From assembly GCA_002354635.1 (NCBI GenBank), contig DELZ01000001.1:1-64000 (forward strand): a stretch of DNA of 64,000 bases, in the 5' to 3' direction. This stretch comes from Sphingomonadales bacterium UBA2683 (lineage in GTDB: Bacteria; Pseudomonadota; Alphaproteobacteria; Sphingomonadales; Sphingomonadaceae). Of this stretch, positions 15,955 to 24,818 are shown one piece after another. Both the position numbers and the translations under genes were made by a program. The number at the start of each line of letters is the position of its first letter. Position 1 is the first letter of the stretch. The notes under the pieces are model-generated. The model worked only from the letters and a program-made list of their open reading frames with translations. It was not told the origin of the DNA and searched no databases.

Positions 15955-16835
15955 GCTGCGGCACCGCGACTGTGGGTCGCATTCAAGAAGGATATTATCG
16001 CCGAGCAAAACGCATCGTTGCGGTCACCAACAACCATATGGCTAGCGTCTGCAATGTCGGTTAAAAGCGCGCTAGGAACCAGCGTTTGGAAATGAGCTAC
16101 GGCCTCTTCAGACACCATGTCGCTGGAACCTCCGCGTATGAGATGAACTGGCAGTGTCAACTTCGCGGCTGCCGCACTTAACCTGTCAAAACCATTGTCT
16201 TTTGCTTCGATAGAGTTGTCGCGAGTATGCGTCACGTGGTGAATAAAATTGGGGTCCCAATGCCAATAATATCGCCCGTCTTCCCGTTTACGTAAATATC
16301 GATCAAGCTTGCCTGTGCCGGTGCGTTTCTCTCGCTGCGGCATGTACTCGGCGATAATTCTGGCAGCTTCTTCTGGGGAGGAAAATCCATCTGTCATGTG
16401 GGCCTGCATGAACCCGACCACTCTCGACACTCCGACGGCTTCCATCTTCGGCGCGATATCAACCAGTGTCAGCGACCTAAAGCTAGTGGGAGCCAGTTCA
16501 CCGGCCGCAATCATGCCCGCGATTCCGCCCAGTGATGCTCCCACTAACGCTGGAGGATTACTTAGCTGCTTGGAAATAGCGATTAGATCACGCGCAAAAT
16601 CGCGCATATCGTAAGCGCCATCTGATGCCCATTCACTGTCCCCATGACCACGCATGTCAAGGGCCGTCGCGCGGTAACCAGCGTTGGCGAGTTCATCCAG
16701 CACCTTCGCCCAGGCATGACGGGTTTGTCCGCCACCATGCGCAAGCATTACCGGAAAGCCGGTTTTTGGCCCAGTCGTGCTTGCCGTGATCTGCAAGCCG
16801 TTGTGACCGGCCAAGATACTCTCTTCATGATCCAT
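15951..16835 (-). CDS. Alpha/beta-fold hydrolase
   Basis: A 294-aa cytoplasmic hydrolase. It has an HGGG oxyanion-type motif (VMLAHGGGQTRHAWAKVL), the nucleophile elbow GASLGG (Ser in LVGASLGGIAGM), a cap region rich in helices, and a C-terminal catalytic His in ASHMVVGDRN. The DMRGHGDSEW strand motif is typical of epoxide hydrolase/haloperoxidase-like members. It is the first gene of the minus-strand operon and lies 76 bp from the divergent marR start. Substrate unassigned; esters or lactones are likely. Confidence 0.88.
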   Translation of the reverse strand: MDHEESILAGHNGLQITASTTGPKTGFPVMLAHGGGQTRHAWAKVLDELANAGYRATALDMRGHGDSEWASDGAYDMRDFARDLIAISKQLSNPPALVGASLGGIAGMIAAGELAPTSFRSLTLVDIAPKMEAVGVSRVVGFMQAHMTDGFSSPEEAARIIAEYMPQREKRTGTGKLDRYLRKREDGRYYWHWDPNFIHHVTHTRDNSIEAKDNGFDRLSAAAAKLTLPVHLIRGGSSDMVSEEAVAHFQTLVPSALLTDIADASHMVVGDRNDAFCSAIISFLNATHSRGAAA

Positions 16836-16911
16836 ACCGATTTTATAGGCTGTATAGTGACAGACAGTAAAGGGCTTTATATTATATTAAATTGATGATA
16901 TGGTCACTATC
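16836..16911. promoter_or_regulatory. Divergent promoter region with inverted repeat
   Basis: The 8-bp repeat ATAGTGAC (16854-16861) recurs inverted as GTCACTAT (16903-16910), 41 nt apart. The gap is AT-rich and would hold both promoters. Each arm sits near one start codon. The layout suits a MarR regulator repressing itself and the hydrolase-efflux operon. Confidence 0.5.
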
Positions 16912-17385
16912 ATGACAACGGAAACAGCTATAATGAGTGCCAACGCGCAGGACGGCTTCCTCAACGAGACCGATGAGTTTGCGTTTTTGCTGGAGGAAGT
17001 ACCGCGAGTTCTGCGCAAGACATTTGATGAATCCATTGCCCAGTTCGGCTTGTCCCGCACACAGTGGAGAACATTGGCCTATCTGATCAAGACCGAGGGA
17101 ATGACGCAAACCGAGTTGGCAAATTGCCTTGAGCTGGAACGCGCTACGATCGGATTAACGATTGATCATCTTGAAAAACTGAGATTTGTCGAACGCCGGT
17201 CCGCAGAAGGCGACCGGCGCGTCTGGCGGATATTCCTGCGTCCAAAGGTAATCGATATCATTCCACAACTTCGGAAAGAGGCTAACGCCGTTTATAAAAA
17301 GATGTTCAAAGGCGTTTCCAACGCAGACGTGGCCATCATCCGAACCGCGATGGAAAAAATGGTTGGGAATCTAAGGGAATGTTGA
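16912..17385 (+). CDS. MarR-family transcriptional regulator
   Basis: A 157-aa winged-helix dimeric repressor. The recognition helix region is GMTQTELANCLELERATIGLTIDHLEKLRFVERR, followed by the wing EGDRRVWRIFLRPKV and C-terminal dimerisation helices. Several starts are possible (16900, 16912, 16933). 16900 would place the candidate operator arm inside the gene, so 16912 is taken. It is divergent from the hydrolase-efflux operon, the usual target of such regulators. Since the pump is dead, its remaining targets would be the hydrolase and thioesterase. Confidence 0.87.
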   Translation: MTTETAIMSANAQDGFLNETDEFAFLLEEVPRVLRKTFDESIAQFGLSRTQWRTLAYLIKTEGMTQTELANCLELERATIGLTIDHLEKLRFVERRSAEGDRRVWRIFLRPKVIDIIPQLRKEANAVYKKMFKGVSNADVAIIRTAMEKMVGNLREC

Positions 17386-17443
17386 GTGTTTAATCTCCCA
17401 AAATTTTAGCGAGTTCTGATCCTTCTCTCCCGTTGGATCAGCT

Positions 17444-17480
17444 GGAGCGAGTGGCTGGGGCCACTCGCTCCCTTTTTTTT
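17444..17480 (+). terminator. Rho-independent terminator after marR
   Basis: Perfect 12-bp stem (GGAGCGAGTGGC / GCCACTCGCTCC) with a TGGG loop and a T8 run. Confidence 0.95.
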
Positions 17481-17562
17481 GCAGTCCAGGCCAATTAATT
17501 TAATAATTATCGGACGGTGAATTATACCGTTGATACCTGCCGGGACACCAATCAAATATGCG

Positions 17563-18408
17563 CTAGCGCACAAAAGTTGCTATCGCTGTGGCTAGCGGTT
17601 TCTCTGGTTCATGGAAACAGCTGGCGCGGACAAAGCTCGCGGCTTTGCCTTCACGTTCAAAACAACTGTTCGTGAATAGATCGCGCGAACCTACGGCTGG
17701 ACGCAAATAACGAATGTCAATTGACTCTAGCTGCTGGCCGATCGAACTTTCACCGCCTGCCACACGGCCCTGGCATGCAGACATCAGCGCCGCAGCAACG
17801 GCGCCGCCATGGACAATATTTCCGCTTTCCCATCCCAAAACGGCCCGATTTCCTGCTGCAATTTGTGGAGAGTCTGGTGCGCCCGATAAACCCAAACTGG
17901 TGCTCATTGGTCCGGGCATTGCTTGAGGACTGAAATCACCGATCAAATTATAGTCGGCCGGAGCGCCCCCCGGGAAGCTCCCCAAACGAAACAGGCCTGT
18001 TGCTGTTCCGACGATATCTTTGGACGAGTTGGTTACACTGCCTGTTACAGTGGCAGATGTTTTCCCAACCATCACCGCTTCGGCGGTCAACGTCAATTCA
18101 TCCCCCATCGAAGATCCTGATAAAAGTCCGATCCGCAAATCAAAAGTTGAAATTCCGATTTCAGCCGCAATCAGTCCTTTCAACGATTGGGACAATCCTT
18201 GATCGATAAAGCCCATGAGTGCCAGCGGATCAAGGTTTGGATTTCCCGGTGCTTTGGCAATCCGCCTATTGGCTTTCATTCGACTGATCGAACGCCCGCT
18301 GCTGCATTCCAGCAACTCCATGCCGAGCGTCAATTGATAGGGGGTTACAAGTCGAACCCGCATTTTCTCACCCGTCTGTCCATCTGGCTTGATTGCGCAG
18401 TCATCCAT
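17563..18408 (-). CDS. Tandem hot-dog acyl-CoA thioesterase-like protein
   Basis: The 281-aa protein has two hot-dog halves. The first (about 20-140) contains FIDQGLSQSLKGLIAAEIGISTFDLRIG and GSSMGDELTLTAEAVMVGKTSATVTGSV. The second (about 150-281) contains NIVHGGAVAAALMSACQGRV with the conserved HGG active-site turn and IDIRYLRPAVGSRDL. PaaI/TesB-like thioesterases of this shape act on acyl-CoA. It is divergent from the alk cluster, separated by a 626-bp gap. A role in fatty acyl-CoA handling after alkane oxidation is inferred only from position. Confidence 0.78.
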   Translation of the reverse strand: MDDCAIKPDGQTGEKMRVRLVTPYQLTLGMELLECSSGRSISRMKANRRIAKAPGNPNLDPLALMGFIDQGLSQSLKGLIAAEIGISTFDLRIGLLSGSSMGDELTLTAEAVMVGKTSATVTGSVTNSSKDIVGTATGLFRLGSFPGGAPADYNLIGDFSPQAMPGPMSTSLGLSGAPDSPQIAAGNRAVLGWESGNIVHGGAVAAALMSACQGRVAGGESSIGQQLESIDIRYLRPAVGSRDLFTNSCFEREGKAASFVRASCFHEPEKPLATAIATFVR

Positions 18409-18640
18409 TTAACTTCCAATAAGGCATACTCAAAATTCCTTAGTTAGGCGTAAATTGCAAACAAACGACTCCGTTCGCCGGAGACGCGAAAATTGATGCC
18501 CGCAAAACCCGAACGGTGCAAGGTCATCATGATCTTGGGGAATGAGGTCCGATGATTGCTTTTACAATTCTGGCCAACATCCCCTTTGTCATTTGGTCAT
18601 GTTAAACTAGCAGGGCAACGTTGAGAGGCGTAGGCAGCGT

Positions 18641-18655
18641 TGCGCGCGTCGCGCA
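18641..18655. promoter_or_regulatory. Palindrome TGCGCG-CGT-CGCGCA upstream of alkB
   Basis: Perfect 6-3-6 dyad, 380 bp before alkB. It is GC-rich, so it could arise by chance or form a cruciform or operator. Confidence 0.25.
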
Positions 18656-18906
18656 TTAGATATTCACCGTTGCGTCGATGCCATATGCGCGCGGTGTGTA
18701 CATCGGGTGTCTGGGGAGACACTCTCTACCTGCGATTATAGCCTTTCCCGAAGCGCTTCATAGGGCGTTTGGCAAAACCAAAGACTCTTGTCTCGGCTTC
18801 GTCGCGCTCGCCTCATTCTTATTTGCGCCTCCTAAGCCGGTACAATCCTATCCCGCGGCTCCTCAGAGGCGCTCCTTAACGGCCTATCCAATCGAAAAAC
18901 GCCTAA

Positions 18907-18926
18907 AACTACCCGATCAGGTAGTT
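18907..18926. promoter_or_regulatory. Dyad AACTACC-N6-GGTAGTT, candidate AlkS site
   Basis: This perfect 7-bp inverted repeat with a 6-bp spacer lies about 110 bp before the alkB start. That position would fit activator binding just upstream of an alkB promoter. LuxR-type HTH dimers bind such dyads, and a MalT/AlkS-like LuxR protein is encoded in the same cluster. Binding is inferred, not shown. Confidence 0.5.
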
Positions 18927-19034
18927 GAATACCCCTCATATGCCTGTCTACTTGTTGCAGATAGGAATCGGACACGAAATTCGAAAAAGTCCGATCCATT
19001 TATGGACTAGGGATGCATTTGAAAGGTAGAACGG

Positions 19035-20219
19035 ATGGTGAGCCACGCATTGAATAAGTCGCATCTAGATGGCGATGCGGCACTGAACTATGTCGACAAG
19101 AAAAAAGCACTATGGATACTCTCCGTTCTTTGGCCAGCAACGCCTCTGGTAGGCCTTTATCTCGTTTCGGAAACGGGCTGGAGCATCTGGTATGGACTGG
19201 TTCTGATCCTGTGGTATTTAATTATTCCAGCGCTTGATTTTGTATTTGGTCAGGATTACTCCAATCCGCCCGAAAGCGCGGTAGAAAAACTTGAAAAAAG
19301 TACATATTATCGCGTGCTTCTCTACCTTACGGTGCCAATACACTTCGCCGCGCTGATCGGCTGCGCATGGTGGGTTGCCACCCAGGATCTCAGCGCGCTT
19401 GAATTTATTGCGCTGGCCCTCTCGTTGGGTGTCGTCAACGGATTGGCACTCAACACCGGCCACGAACTTGGACATAAGAAATCCTCGTTCAGTCGCTGGA
19501 TGGCAAAGCTTGTGCTTGCCGTTGTCGGCTACGGACACTTCTTCATCGAACATAACAAAGGGCATCACCGCGACGTAGCGACGCCGCTAGATCCCGCAAC
19601 TTCGCAAATGGGCGAGAATATTTACATTTTCTCGCTGCGCGAAATTCCGGGTGCATTCAAACGCGCTTGGCATCTGGAAAAGGAACGCCTCGCCCGTTGT
19701 GGCAGTAGCCCCTGGACTCTCAAAAACGAGATTCTCCAGCCGATGGTCGTCACCGTCCTGCTTTATGGTGCGCTGATCGCCGCATTTGGCACGATCATGC
19801 TAGTCTTCCTACCGATTCAAATGGCGTATGGCTGGTGGCAGCTGACGAGCGCGAATTATATCGAGCATTACGGCCTGCTGCGCGAGAAGTTGCCGAATGG
19901 CCGGTATGAGCACCAGCAGCCGCGGCACTCGTGGAACGCGAACCATATCATGTCAAACCTGATCCTGTTTCATTTGCAGCGCCATTCGGATCACCATGCG
20001 CATCCGACGCGGTCCTATCAGTCGCTGCGTAATTTTGAGGATTTGCCGGCGCTTCCGCTCGGCTATCCAGGGATGTTTTTTCTCGCACTATTCCCAGCTG
20101 CATACCGGGCCGTGATGGACAAGCGTACCGTCGCTTGGGCCGGCGGCGATCTGAGTAAAATCCAGATACGCAAGGGCAAACGGGCATATTACGAAAGAAA
20201 GTTCGCGGACGCTGCGTAA
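19035..20219 (+). CDS. alkB: Alkane 1-monooxygenase AlkB
   Basis: This is an integral membrane di-iron hydroxylase that converts n-alkanes to 1-alkanols with O2 and electrons from rubredoxin. The 394-aa length matches the family. All histidine boxes are present: HELGH (143-147), HNKGHH (173-178) and QRHSDHHAHPTRSYQSLR (H317, H320, H321), plus NYIEHYGLLRE. Several hydrophobic helices lie between about 25 and 270. A ribosome site (AAAGGTAG) precedes the ATG. It is the first gene of the alk cluster, with a strong stem-loop directly after its stop codon. Confidence 0.97.
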   Translation: MVSHALNKSHLDGDAALNYVDKKKALWILSVLWPATPLVGLYLVSETGWSIWYGLVLILWYLIIPALDFVFGQDYSNPPESAVEKLEKSTYYRVLLYLTVPIHFAALIGCAWWVATQDLSALEFIALALSLGVVNGLALNTGHELGHKKSSFSRWMAKLVLAVVGYGHFFIEHNKGHHRDVATPLDPATSQMGENIYIFSLREIPGAFKRAWHLEKERLARCGSSPWTLKNEILQPMVVTVLLYGALIAAFGTIMLVFLPIQMAYGWWQLTSANYIEHYGLLREKLPNGRYEHQQPRHSWNANHIMSNLILFHLQRHSDHHAHPTRSYQSLRNFEDLPALPLGYPGMFFLALFPAAYRAVMDKRTVAWAGGDLSKIQIRKGKRAYYERKFADAA

Positions 20220-20227
20220 AACTTTTC

Positions 20228-20266
20228 GGCGCAGGGTAGAGTCTCTTCCCACACCCACCCTGCGCC
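20228..20266 (+). repeat. Stem-loop between alkB and alkG
   Basis: GGCGCAGGGT (20228-20237) pairs perfectly with ACCCTGCGCC (20257-20266) around a 19-nt loop, 9 bp after the alkB stop. It lacks a T run, so it is more likely an mRNA-stabilising or processing hairpin, or a weak terminator, than a full terminator. It could make alkB transcript more abundant than the rest. Confidence 0.65.
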
Positions 20267-20403
20267 GTTCTTCCCAACCGAGTGGCGGTGCAGGTTTGTA
20301 GGGTCGAACGCTGTGAAAGCTTTGTGCCCAAGGTCACTGCGGTGTCCCACCGAGCGGTGCAATCCGCACCATGGCTCTCCAGAACAAATTACGAGGTTTA
20401 TCG

Positions 20404-20817
20404 ATGGCGAAATATCAGTGCCCTGATTGCGGTTATATTTATGACGAGGCCGATGGCGACCCTCATGAAGGTTTCGGACCTGGAACGCCGTGGAGCGAGG
20501 TGCCGGAAAGCTGGTCATGTCCCGACTGCGCTGTGCGCGACAAGATCGATTTTACTCCGATTGATGGAGGATCGCAGGCCGCCGAAGTTGGCGCAAGCAC
20601 GCCCATCACCCCAGATGGTTCCACGACGACCAGCGCCGCTCCAGGGGCCCCATTTCGAAAGTGGGTCTGCATCACCTGCGGGCATATCTATGACGAGGCA
20701 ACAGGCGATCAGCACGAGGGATTTGCGGTGGGAACTCGGTTCGAAGAAATACCAGACGACTGGTGCTGTCCCGATTGCGGAGCATCCAAGGGCGATTATG
20801 TCCTTGTGCGCGATTAA
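20404..20817 (+). CDS. alkG: Two-domain rubredoxin AlkG
   Basis: A 137-aa electron carrier from AlkT to AlkB with two rubredoxin domains. The N-terminal domain has CPDCGY…CPDCAVRDKI. The C-terminal domain has CITCGH…CPDCGASKG. An Ala/Thr/Pro/Ser-rich linker (about residues 57-82) joins them. The Arg after the second pair of domain 1 resembles the AlkG1 class, reported not to support AlkB. Domain 2 fits the functional AlkG2 class, as in the classical two-domain AlkG. The start at 20404 (MAKYQCPDC) is preferred over upstream ATG codons because homology begins there. Confidence 0.95.
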   Translation: MAKYQCPDCGYIYDEADGDPHEGFGPGTPWSEVPESWSCPDCAVRDKIDFTPIDGGSQAAEVGASTPITPDGSTTTSAAPGAPFRKWVCITCGHIYDEATGDQHEGFAVGTRFEEIPDDWCCPDCGASKGDYVLVRD

Positions 20818-20848
20818 ATGACGACAATTCAGATGAAAGCTTAATTTA

Positions 20849-22303
20849 ATGGGAATTGCCGAAATTCTGAAACCAGCTGGATCTCCGGGCAATGCGATTA
20901 GAGAATATGACAACCTTTTAGCACAAATGAAGGCTACCCAGCTGGCGCATCGGACACAGTATAATCGAAATGCGCGGCTTGATGATCTTGAAAGGTTGCG
21001 TAAGGCTATGCTTGCGCACGAAACGCAGATCACTGAGGCCTGCGAACGTGATTTCCGCAAGCCTGCATCGGAAGTCAAGCTGACCGAAATATTCCCGGTC
21101 CTGCAAGAAATACGGCACGCGAAACGACATCTCAGGCAGTGGATGAAACCCCGTCGCGCGTCGTTGACATTGAGCATGGTCGGCACGCGGGCGCGGGTTC
21201 GCCCGGAAGCCAAGGGTGTGTGCCTCATTATCGCGCCCTGGAATTACCCGGTCAATCTTTCGCTAGCCCCTTTGGTTTCAGCGATCGCGGCCGGAAACAG
21301 CGTCGTGATCAAGCCCTCAGAACTGACACCGCACACGTCGGGCGTAATCGCCGACATCGTGCGCGAGGTCTTTTCACCATTGCATGTAGCTGTCGTCCAG
21401 GGCGGAATTGAAACCTCCCAGAGCCTTTTAGAGCAGCCGTTCGATCATATCTTCTTCACCGGTAGTCCGGCAGTTGGCAAGGTTGTGATGGCAGCAGCAG
21501 CGCGCAATCTTTCTTCGGTAACGCTTGAATTGGGTGGGAAGTCGCCGACCATTGTCGGCCCCGGGGCGAATATGCGCAAGGCGGTACAGAGTATCGTTTG
21601 GGGTAAATTCGCAAACAACGGGCAGACCTGCATCGCGCCCGACCATGTTTATGTTCATAGCAGTATTGCCCAAGAATTCGAGCACGCTGTCATCACAGAA
21701 ATCTGCAGGGTCTACGGGAACGACAATCGTAATCTGAAGGCTAACCCCGACTATTGCCGGATCGTCAACGCCCGCCATTTCAAGCGGCTGCACGCCCTCG
21801 TAAAGGATGCACGCACGAAGGGCGGGGAGATCGCTTTCGGCGGCGAATTCGACTCGAGTGAAAACTACATTTCACCGACCGTGTTGAGAGGCATGAACCC
21901 TGACATGGACATCGCCGAAAAGGAATTGTTTGGACCCCTGCTCCCGCTCATTCCGTTCGATAATCTGGATGACGTCATTGCAAGGATCAATTCGCAGCCG
22001 AAACCTCTGGCACTCTATATCTTCGAGAAGGACCGGGGATTAATCGACCGCGTGATCGCGAACACCTCGACTGGCGGGATTGGAATCAATGTCACGGTCG
22101 CCCAATTTCTCCATCCAAACCTCCCTTTCGGCGGAGTGAACAATTCCGGGATAGGGGCCGCGCACGGCGAGTATGGCTTTCGTTCATTCTCACATGAGCG
22201 GGCCATCCTGGAAGATCGGTTTTCAATCCTTTCTTGGCTCTATCCTCCCTACACGCCGCGCGTACGCCGTTTGATCGACCTCGTAGTCCGGGTGCTGGGC
22301 TGA
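20849..22303 (+). CDS. alkH: Aldehyde dehydrogenase AlkH
   Basis: A 484-aa NAD(P)-dependent aldehyde dehydrogenase that would oxidise fatty aldehyde to fatty acid. Visible motifs are the cofactor and substrate region IIAPWNYPVNLSLAPLVSAIAAGN, FTGSPAVGKVV, the general base Glu in SVTLELGGKSP, the catalytic Cys in ANNGQTCIAPD, and the C-terminal LPFGGVNNSGIG. It has the coniferyl/fatty aldehyde dehydrogenase layout with a membrane-leaning C-terminus (LSWLYPPYTPRVRRL). Length equals classical AlkH (about 483). The gap to alkG is 31 bp. Confidence 0.93.
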   Translation: MGIAEILKPAGSPGNAIREYDNLLAQMKATQLAHRTQYNRNARLDDLERLRKAMLAHETQITEACERDFRKPASEVKLTEIFPVLQEIRHAKRHLRQWMKPRRASLTLSMVGTRARVRPEAKGVCLIIAPWNYPVNLSLAPLVSAIAAGNSVVIKPSELTPHTSGVIADIVREVFSPLHVAVVQGGIETSQSLLEQPFDHIFFTGSPAVGKVVMAAAARNLSSVTLELGGKSPTIVGPGANMRKAVQSIVWGKFANNGQTCIAPDHVYVHSSIAQEFEHAVITEICRVYGNDNRNLKANPDYCRIVNARHFKRLHALVKDARTKGGEIAFGGEFDSSENYISPTVLRGMNPDMDIAEKELFGPLLPLIPFDNLDDVIARINSQPKPLALYIFEKDRGLIDRVIANTSTGGIGINVTVAQFLHPNLPFGGVNNSGIGAAHGEYGFRSFSHERAILEDRFSILSWLYPPYTPRVRRLIDLVVRVLG

Positions 22304-22333
22304 TGCGTACATTCTGCAAGGAACAAGCGAACC

Positions 22334-23956
22334 ATGTATGACTACATAATAATCGGGGCCGGTTCGGCCGGTTGCGTCCTCGCCAACCGATTGTCCGCCG
22401 ATGGCAAGAAACGGGTGGCTCTGCTAGAGGCTGGCCCAAGGGACAAAAGCCCGCTGATCCACATGCCGATTGGAATCGCGCTTCTCGCCAACAACAAAAA
22501 ACTCAACTGGGCTTTCGAAACCGAGCCGCAGGATCATCTTAATAAGCGGCGCTTGTTCTGGCCCAGAGGAAAGACACTTGGTGGCTCGTCCTCGATCAAT
22601 GCGATGATCTATATTCGCGGTCATCCAGACGATTATCAATATTGGCAGGAAGCGGCAGGATCGGCTTTGTGGGGGTGGGACCGTGCGAGCGAACTTTTCC
22701 GGCGCATGGAGGACAACGAACGTCACCCGGCTGGAGGTTTTCACGGACAGGGCGGTGAATTGAGCGTCGGCGATTTGCGCACGGTAAACCCGCTCAGCGA
22801 TGATTTCGTCGAAGCGGGGCGGGAACTCCAGTTCCCGGTCAATCCGGATTTCAACGCGGACAGCCAAGAAGGCCTCGGATATTACCAAGTGACACAGCGC
22901 AACGGTCGGCGATGGAGTTCAGCGCAGGCCTTTTTGCGCCAGGTCGAGGAGCGGGCGAACTTGGACATTATTACCGATGCGCGCGCCGAGCGCGTGTTGA
23001 TGAATGGCAAATCGACCGTTGGCGTCGCTTACCGCCAGGCGCGCGAGTCGAAAAAGTTGAAGCTCAAACCGGGTGGTGAAGTCCTACTGTCTGGTGGCAC
23101 CGTGAATTCTCCACAATTGCTGATGCTGTCGGGGATCGGGGATAGTGCTGTGTTGCGCCATAATGGCATTCCGATCGTACACGATTTACCCGAGGTCGGT
23201 CAGAACATGGCTGATCACCTCGACGTCACCATCATGAACGCAGCAAATTCGCGCAAGCCGATCGGGGTGGCAGCCAGCTTCATACCAAGAGCCCTCGGGG
23301 GGCTGTGGTCGTATATTTTTTCACGGCGGGGCTTTCTTACCAGCAACGTTGCGGAAGCAGGTGGTTTTGTCCAGTCTTCGCCTGACCGAGATCGGCCTAA
23401 TGTTCAGTTCCACTTTCTGCCTACTTATCTCAAAGATCACGGGCGAAAAGTTGCCTTCGGATATGGTTACACGCTTCATATCTGCGATCTGCTGCCGAAA
23501 AGCCGCGGTTACATTTCCTTGAAATCATCTGATCCAATGGCCGACCCGCTGATCCAGCCTGGATACCTAGCCGATCCTGATGATCTCAAGACAATAATCG
23601 CGGCATTCAAGATCGGTCGGCGCATTCTGGATGCGCCGGCGATGGCCGCTCATAGTGCTGCTGAGGTGCATCCCGGGCCGTCGGTCCAGACAGACGATGA
23701 AATTGCCGCGTTTATCCGCGACACTGCCGAAACAATTTACCATCCCACGGGCACCTGCCGAATGGGTGCGGATGCGGAGTCCGTAGTCGACGCCTCGCTT
23801 CGTGTCCGGGGTATCTCAGGCCTCCGGGTCGTGGACGCCTCGATCATGCCCAGCCTCGTGGCCGGTAATACCAATGCGCCGACCATGATGATTGCAGAGA
23901 ACGCCGCCGACATGATTTTGGGCAAGGTCGGTACGTTGGACGCAAATGCTGCCTGA
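22334..23956 (+). CDS. alkJ: GMC-family alcohol dehydrogenase AlkJ
   Basis: A 540-aa FAD-dependent choline-dehydrogenase-like enzyme that oxidises medium-chain alkanols to aldehydes, passing electrons to the membrane quinone pool in the known system. The N-terminal FAD motif is IIIGAGSAGCVLANRLS and GMC signature 1 is PRGKTLGGSSSINAMIYIRGHPDDY. Signature 2 lies in GGTVNSPQLLMLSGIG. The catalytic His region is YHPTGTCRMG and the C-terminus is VDASIMPSLVAGNTNAPTMMIAENAAD. Spacing of 30 bp to alkH indicates co-transcription. Confidence 0.94.
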   Translation: MYDYIIIGAGSAGCVLANRLSADGKKRVALLEAGPRDKSPLIHMPIGIALLANNKKLNWAFETEPQDHLNKRRLFWPRGKTLGGSSSINAMIYIRGHPDDYQYWQEAAGSALWGWDRASELFRRMEDNERHPAGGFHGQGGELSVGDLRTVNPLSDDFVEAGRELQFPVNPDFNADSQEGLGYYQVTQRNGRRWSSAQAFLRQVEERANLDIITDARAERVLMNGKSTVGVAYRQARESKKLKLKPGGEVLLSGGTVNSPQLLMLSGIGDSAVLRHNGIPIVHDLPEVGQNMADHLDVTIMNAANSRKPIGVAASFIPRALGGLWSYIFSRRGFLTSNVAEAGGFVQSSPDRDRPNVQFHFLPTYLKDHGRKVAFGYGYTLHICDLLPKSRGYISLKSSDPMADPLIQPGYLADPDDLKTIIAAFKIGRRILDAPAMAAHSAAEVHPGPSVQTDDEIAAFIRDTAETIYHPTGTCRMGADAESVVDASLRVRGISGLRVVDASIMPSLVAGNTNAPTMMIAENAADMILGKVGTLDANAA

Positions 23957-24051
23957 GGCCGCTCGGTCTCAAGAAAACTCCGGCGGTGCCCGGAGAAATT
24001 AGTGAAGCTGGGCCTGGCCCGGACAAGATAACTGTATCTGGGAGAGAAGAA

Positions 24052-24726
24052 ATGAATCCATTCAATGTAAAATTCCCGACATCCTGTTGTGTTCTGGGTC
24101 TGGCTCTCATGTGGGGGAGTGCGGCTTCAGCCCAAGATGGCGGCATGTATAAACGCGGGGATTTCGTAGTCGCTGTTTCCGCGTCAGAGGTTTTGACCAG
24201 TGAGCAGTTGGACGAGGTTTCGGTTGGCGGGGGTGACCTGCCGGGAGCAGGCGTCTCCATCAATAATGACGAAACGGTCACTTTCGACCTATCCTATTTT
24301 CTGTCTGACCGGATTGCGGTGAATCTGTTCGGCGGTATCCCTGCTAGCGCGAGGCTGCAAGGAACCGGCTCTATCGGAGGTCTTGCGCTCGGCTCGACTG
24401 ATTATGGACCTGCGGTGTTGTCGCTTCAATATCATCAGCCGATCGGGAGTAACGTCTCTCTTTATGCAGGGGGAGGCGTAGCGCGCCTGCTATTCCTAAA
24501 CGAGAAAGACGGCGCAATTGCCGAATTCGATGTGCGCGACACTTGGGCTCCCGCGCTGCAGGTCGGAACGCGTGTAGCTCTGAATTCGAGCCTATTGCTC
24601 AACCTCGATACCCGCTATATTCCTTTCAATGGAAATATCAGCGGTAATCTTGGCCCCGCGCGAGTCAAGGCCAAGGTCGGCGTGGACCCAATTGTCGTCA
24701 ATATTGGCCTTGCCTATCGCTTCTGA
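24052..24726 (+). CDS. alkL: OmpW-family outer-membrane protein AlkL
   Basis: A 224-aa eight-stranded beta-barrel that in the Pseudomonas system helps long-chain alkanes cross the outer membrane. The ATG at 24052 is chosen because a signal peptide follows (VLGLALMWGSAASA before QDGG) and GGAGAGAAG precedes it; an upstream ATG in frame has neither. OmpW hallmarks are KRGDFVVAVSASEV, ETVTFDLSYFLSDRIAVNLFGGIP, LYAGGGVARL, and a C-terminal ending VNIGLAYRF. Position between alkJ and the regulator gene supports the alkL assignment. Confidence 0.9.
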   Translation: MNPFNVKFPTSCCVLGLALMWGSAASAQDGGMYKRGDFVVAVSASEVLTSEQLDEVSVGGGDLPGAGVSINNDETVTFDLSYFLSDRIAVNLFGGIPASARLQGTGSIGGLALGSTDYGPAVLSLQYHQPIGSNVSLYAGGGVARLLFLNEKDGAIAEFDVRDTWAPALQVGTRVALNSSLLLNLDTRYIPFNGNISGNLGPARVKAKVGVDPIVVNIGLAYRF

Positions 24727-24818
24727 CGACACTCCTGATCCGCATTCCCGGTACGGCAAATTCAATTGCCGGGACAGATAAGCAGCGGTCGGTGCCGCCG
24801 AAGTTAAGAGGAATCATT

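Larger units (their letters stand above)
18409..19034. other. Intergenic region between the thioesterase gene and alkB
   Basis: No gene is supported in these 626 bp. A 110-codon frame at 18678-19010 has no recognisable domain and odd composition. The region holds two palindromes, listed separately, and presumably the alkB promoter. Confidence 0.55.

Noticed and set aside
18678..19010. 110-codon frame upstream of alkB as a gene
   Set aside because: No recognisable domain, no convincing ribosome site and it runs across the candidate regulator dyad; left as intergenic.
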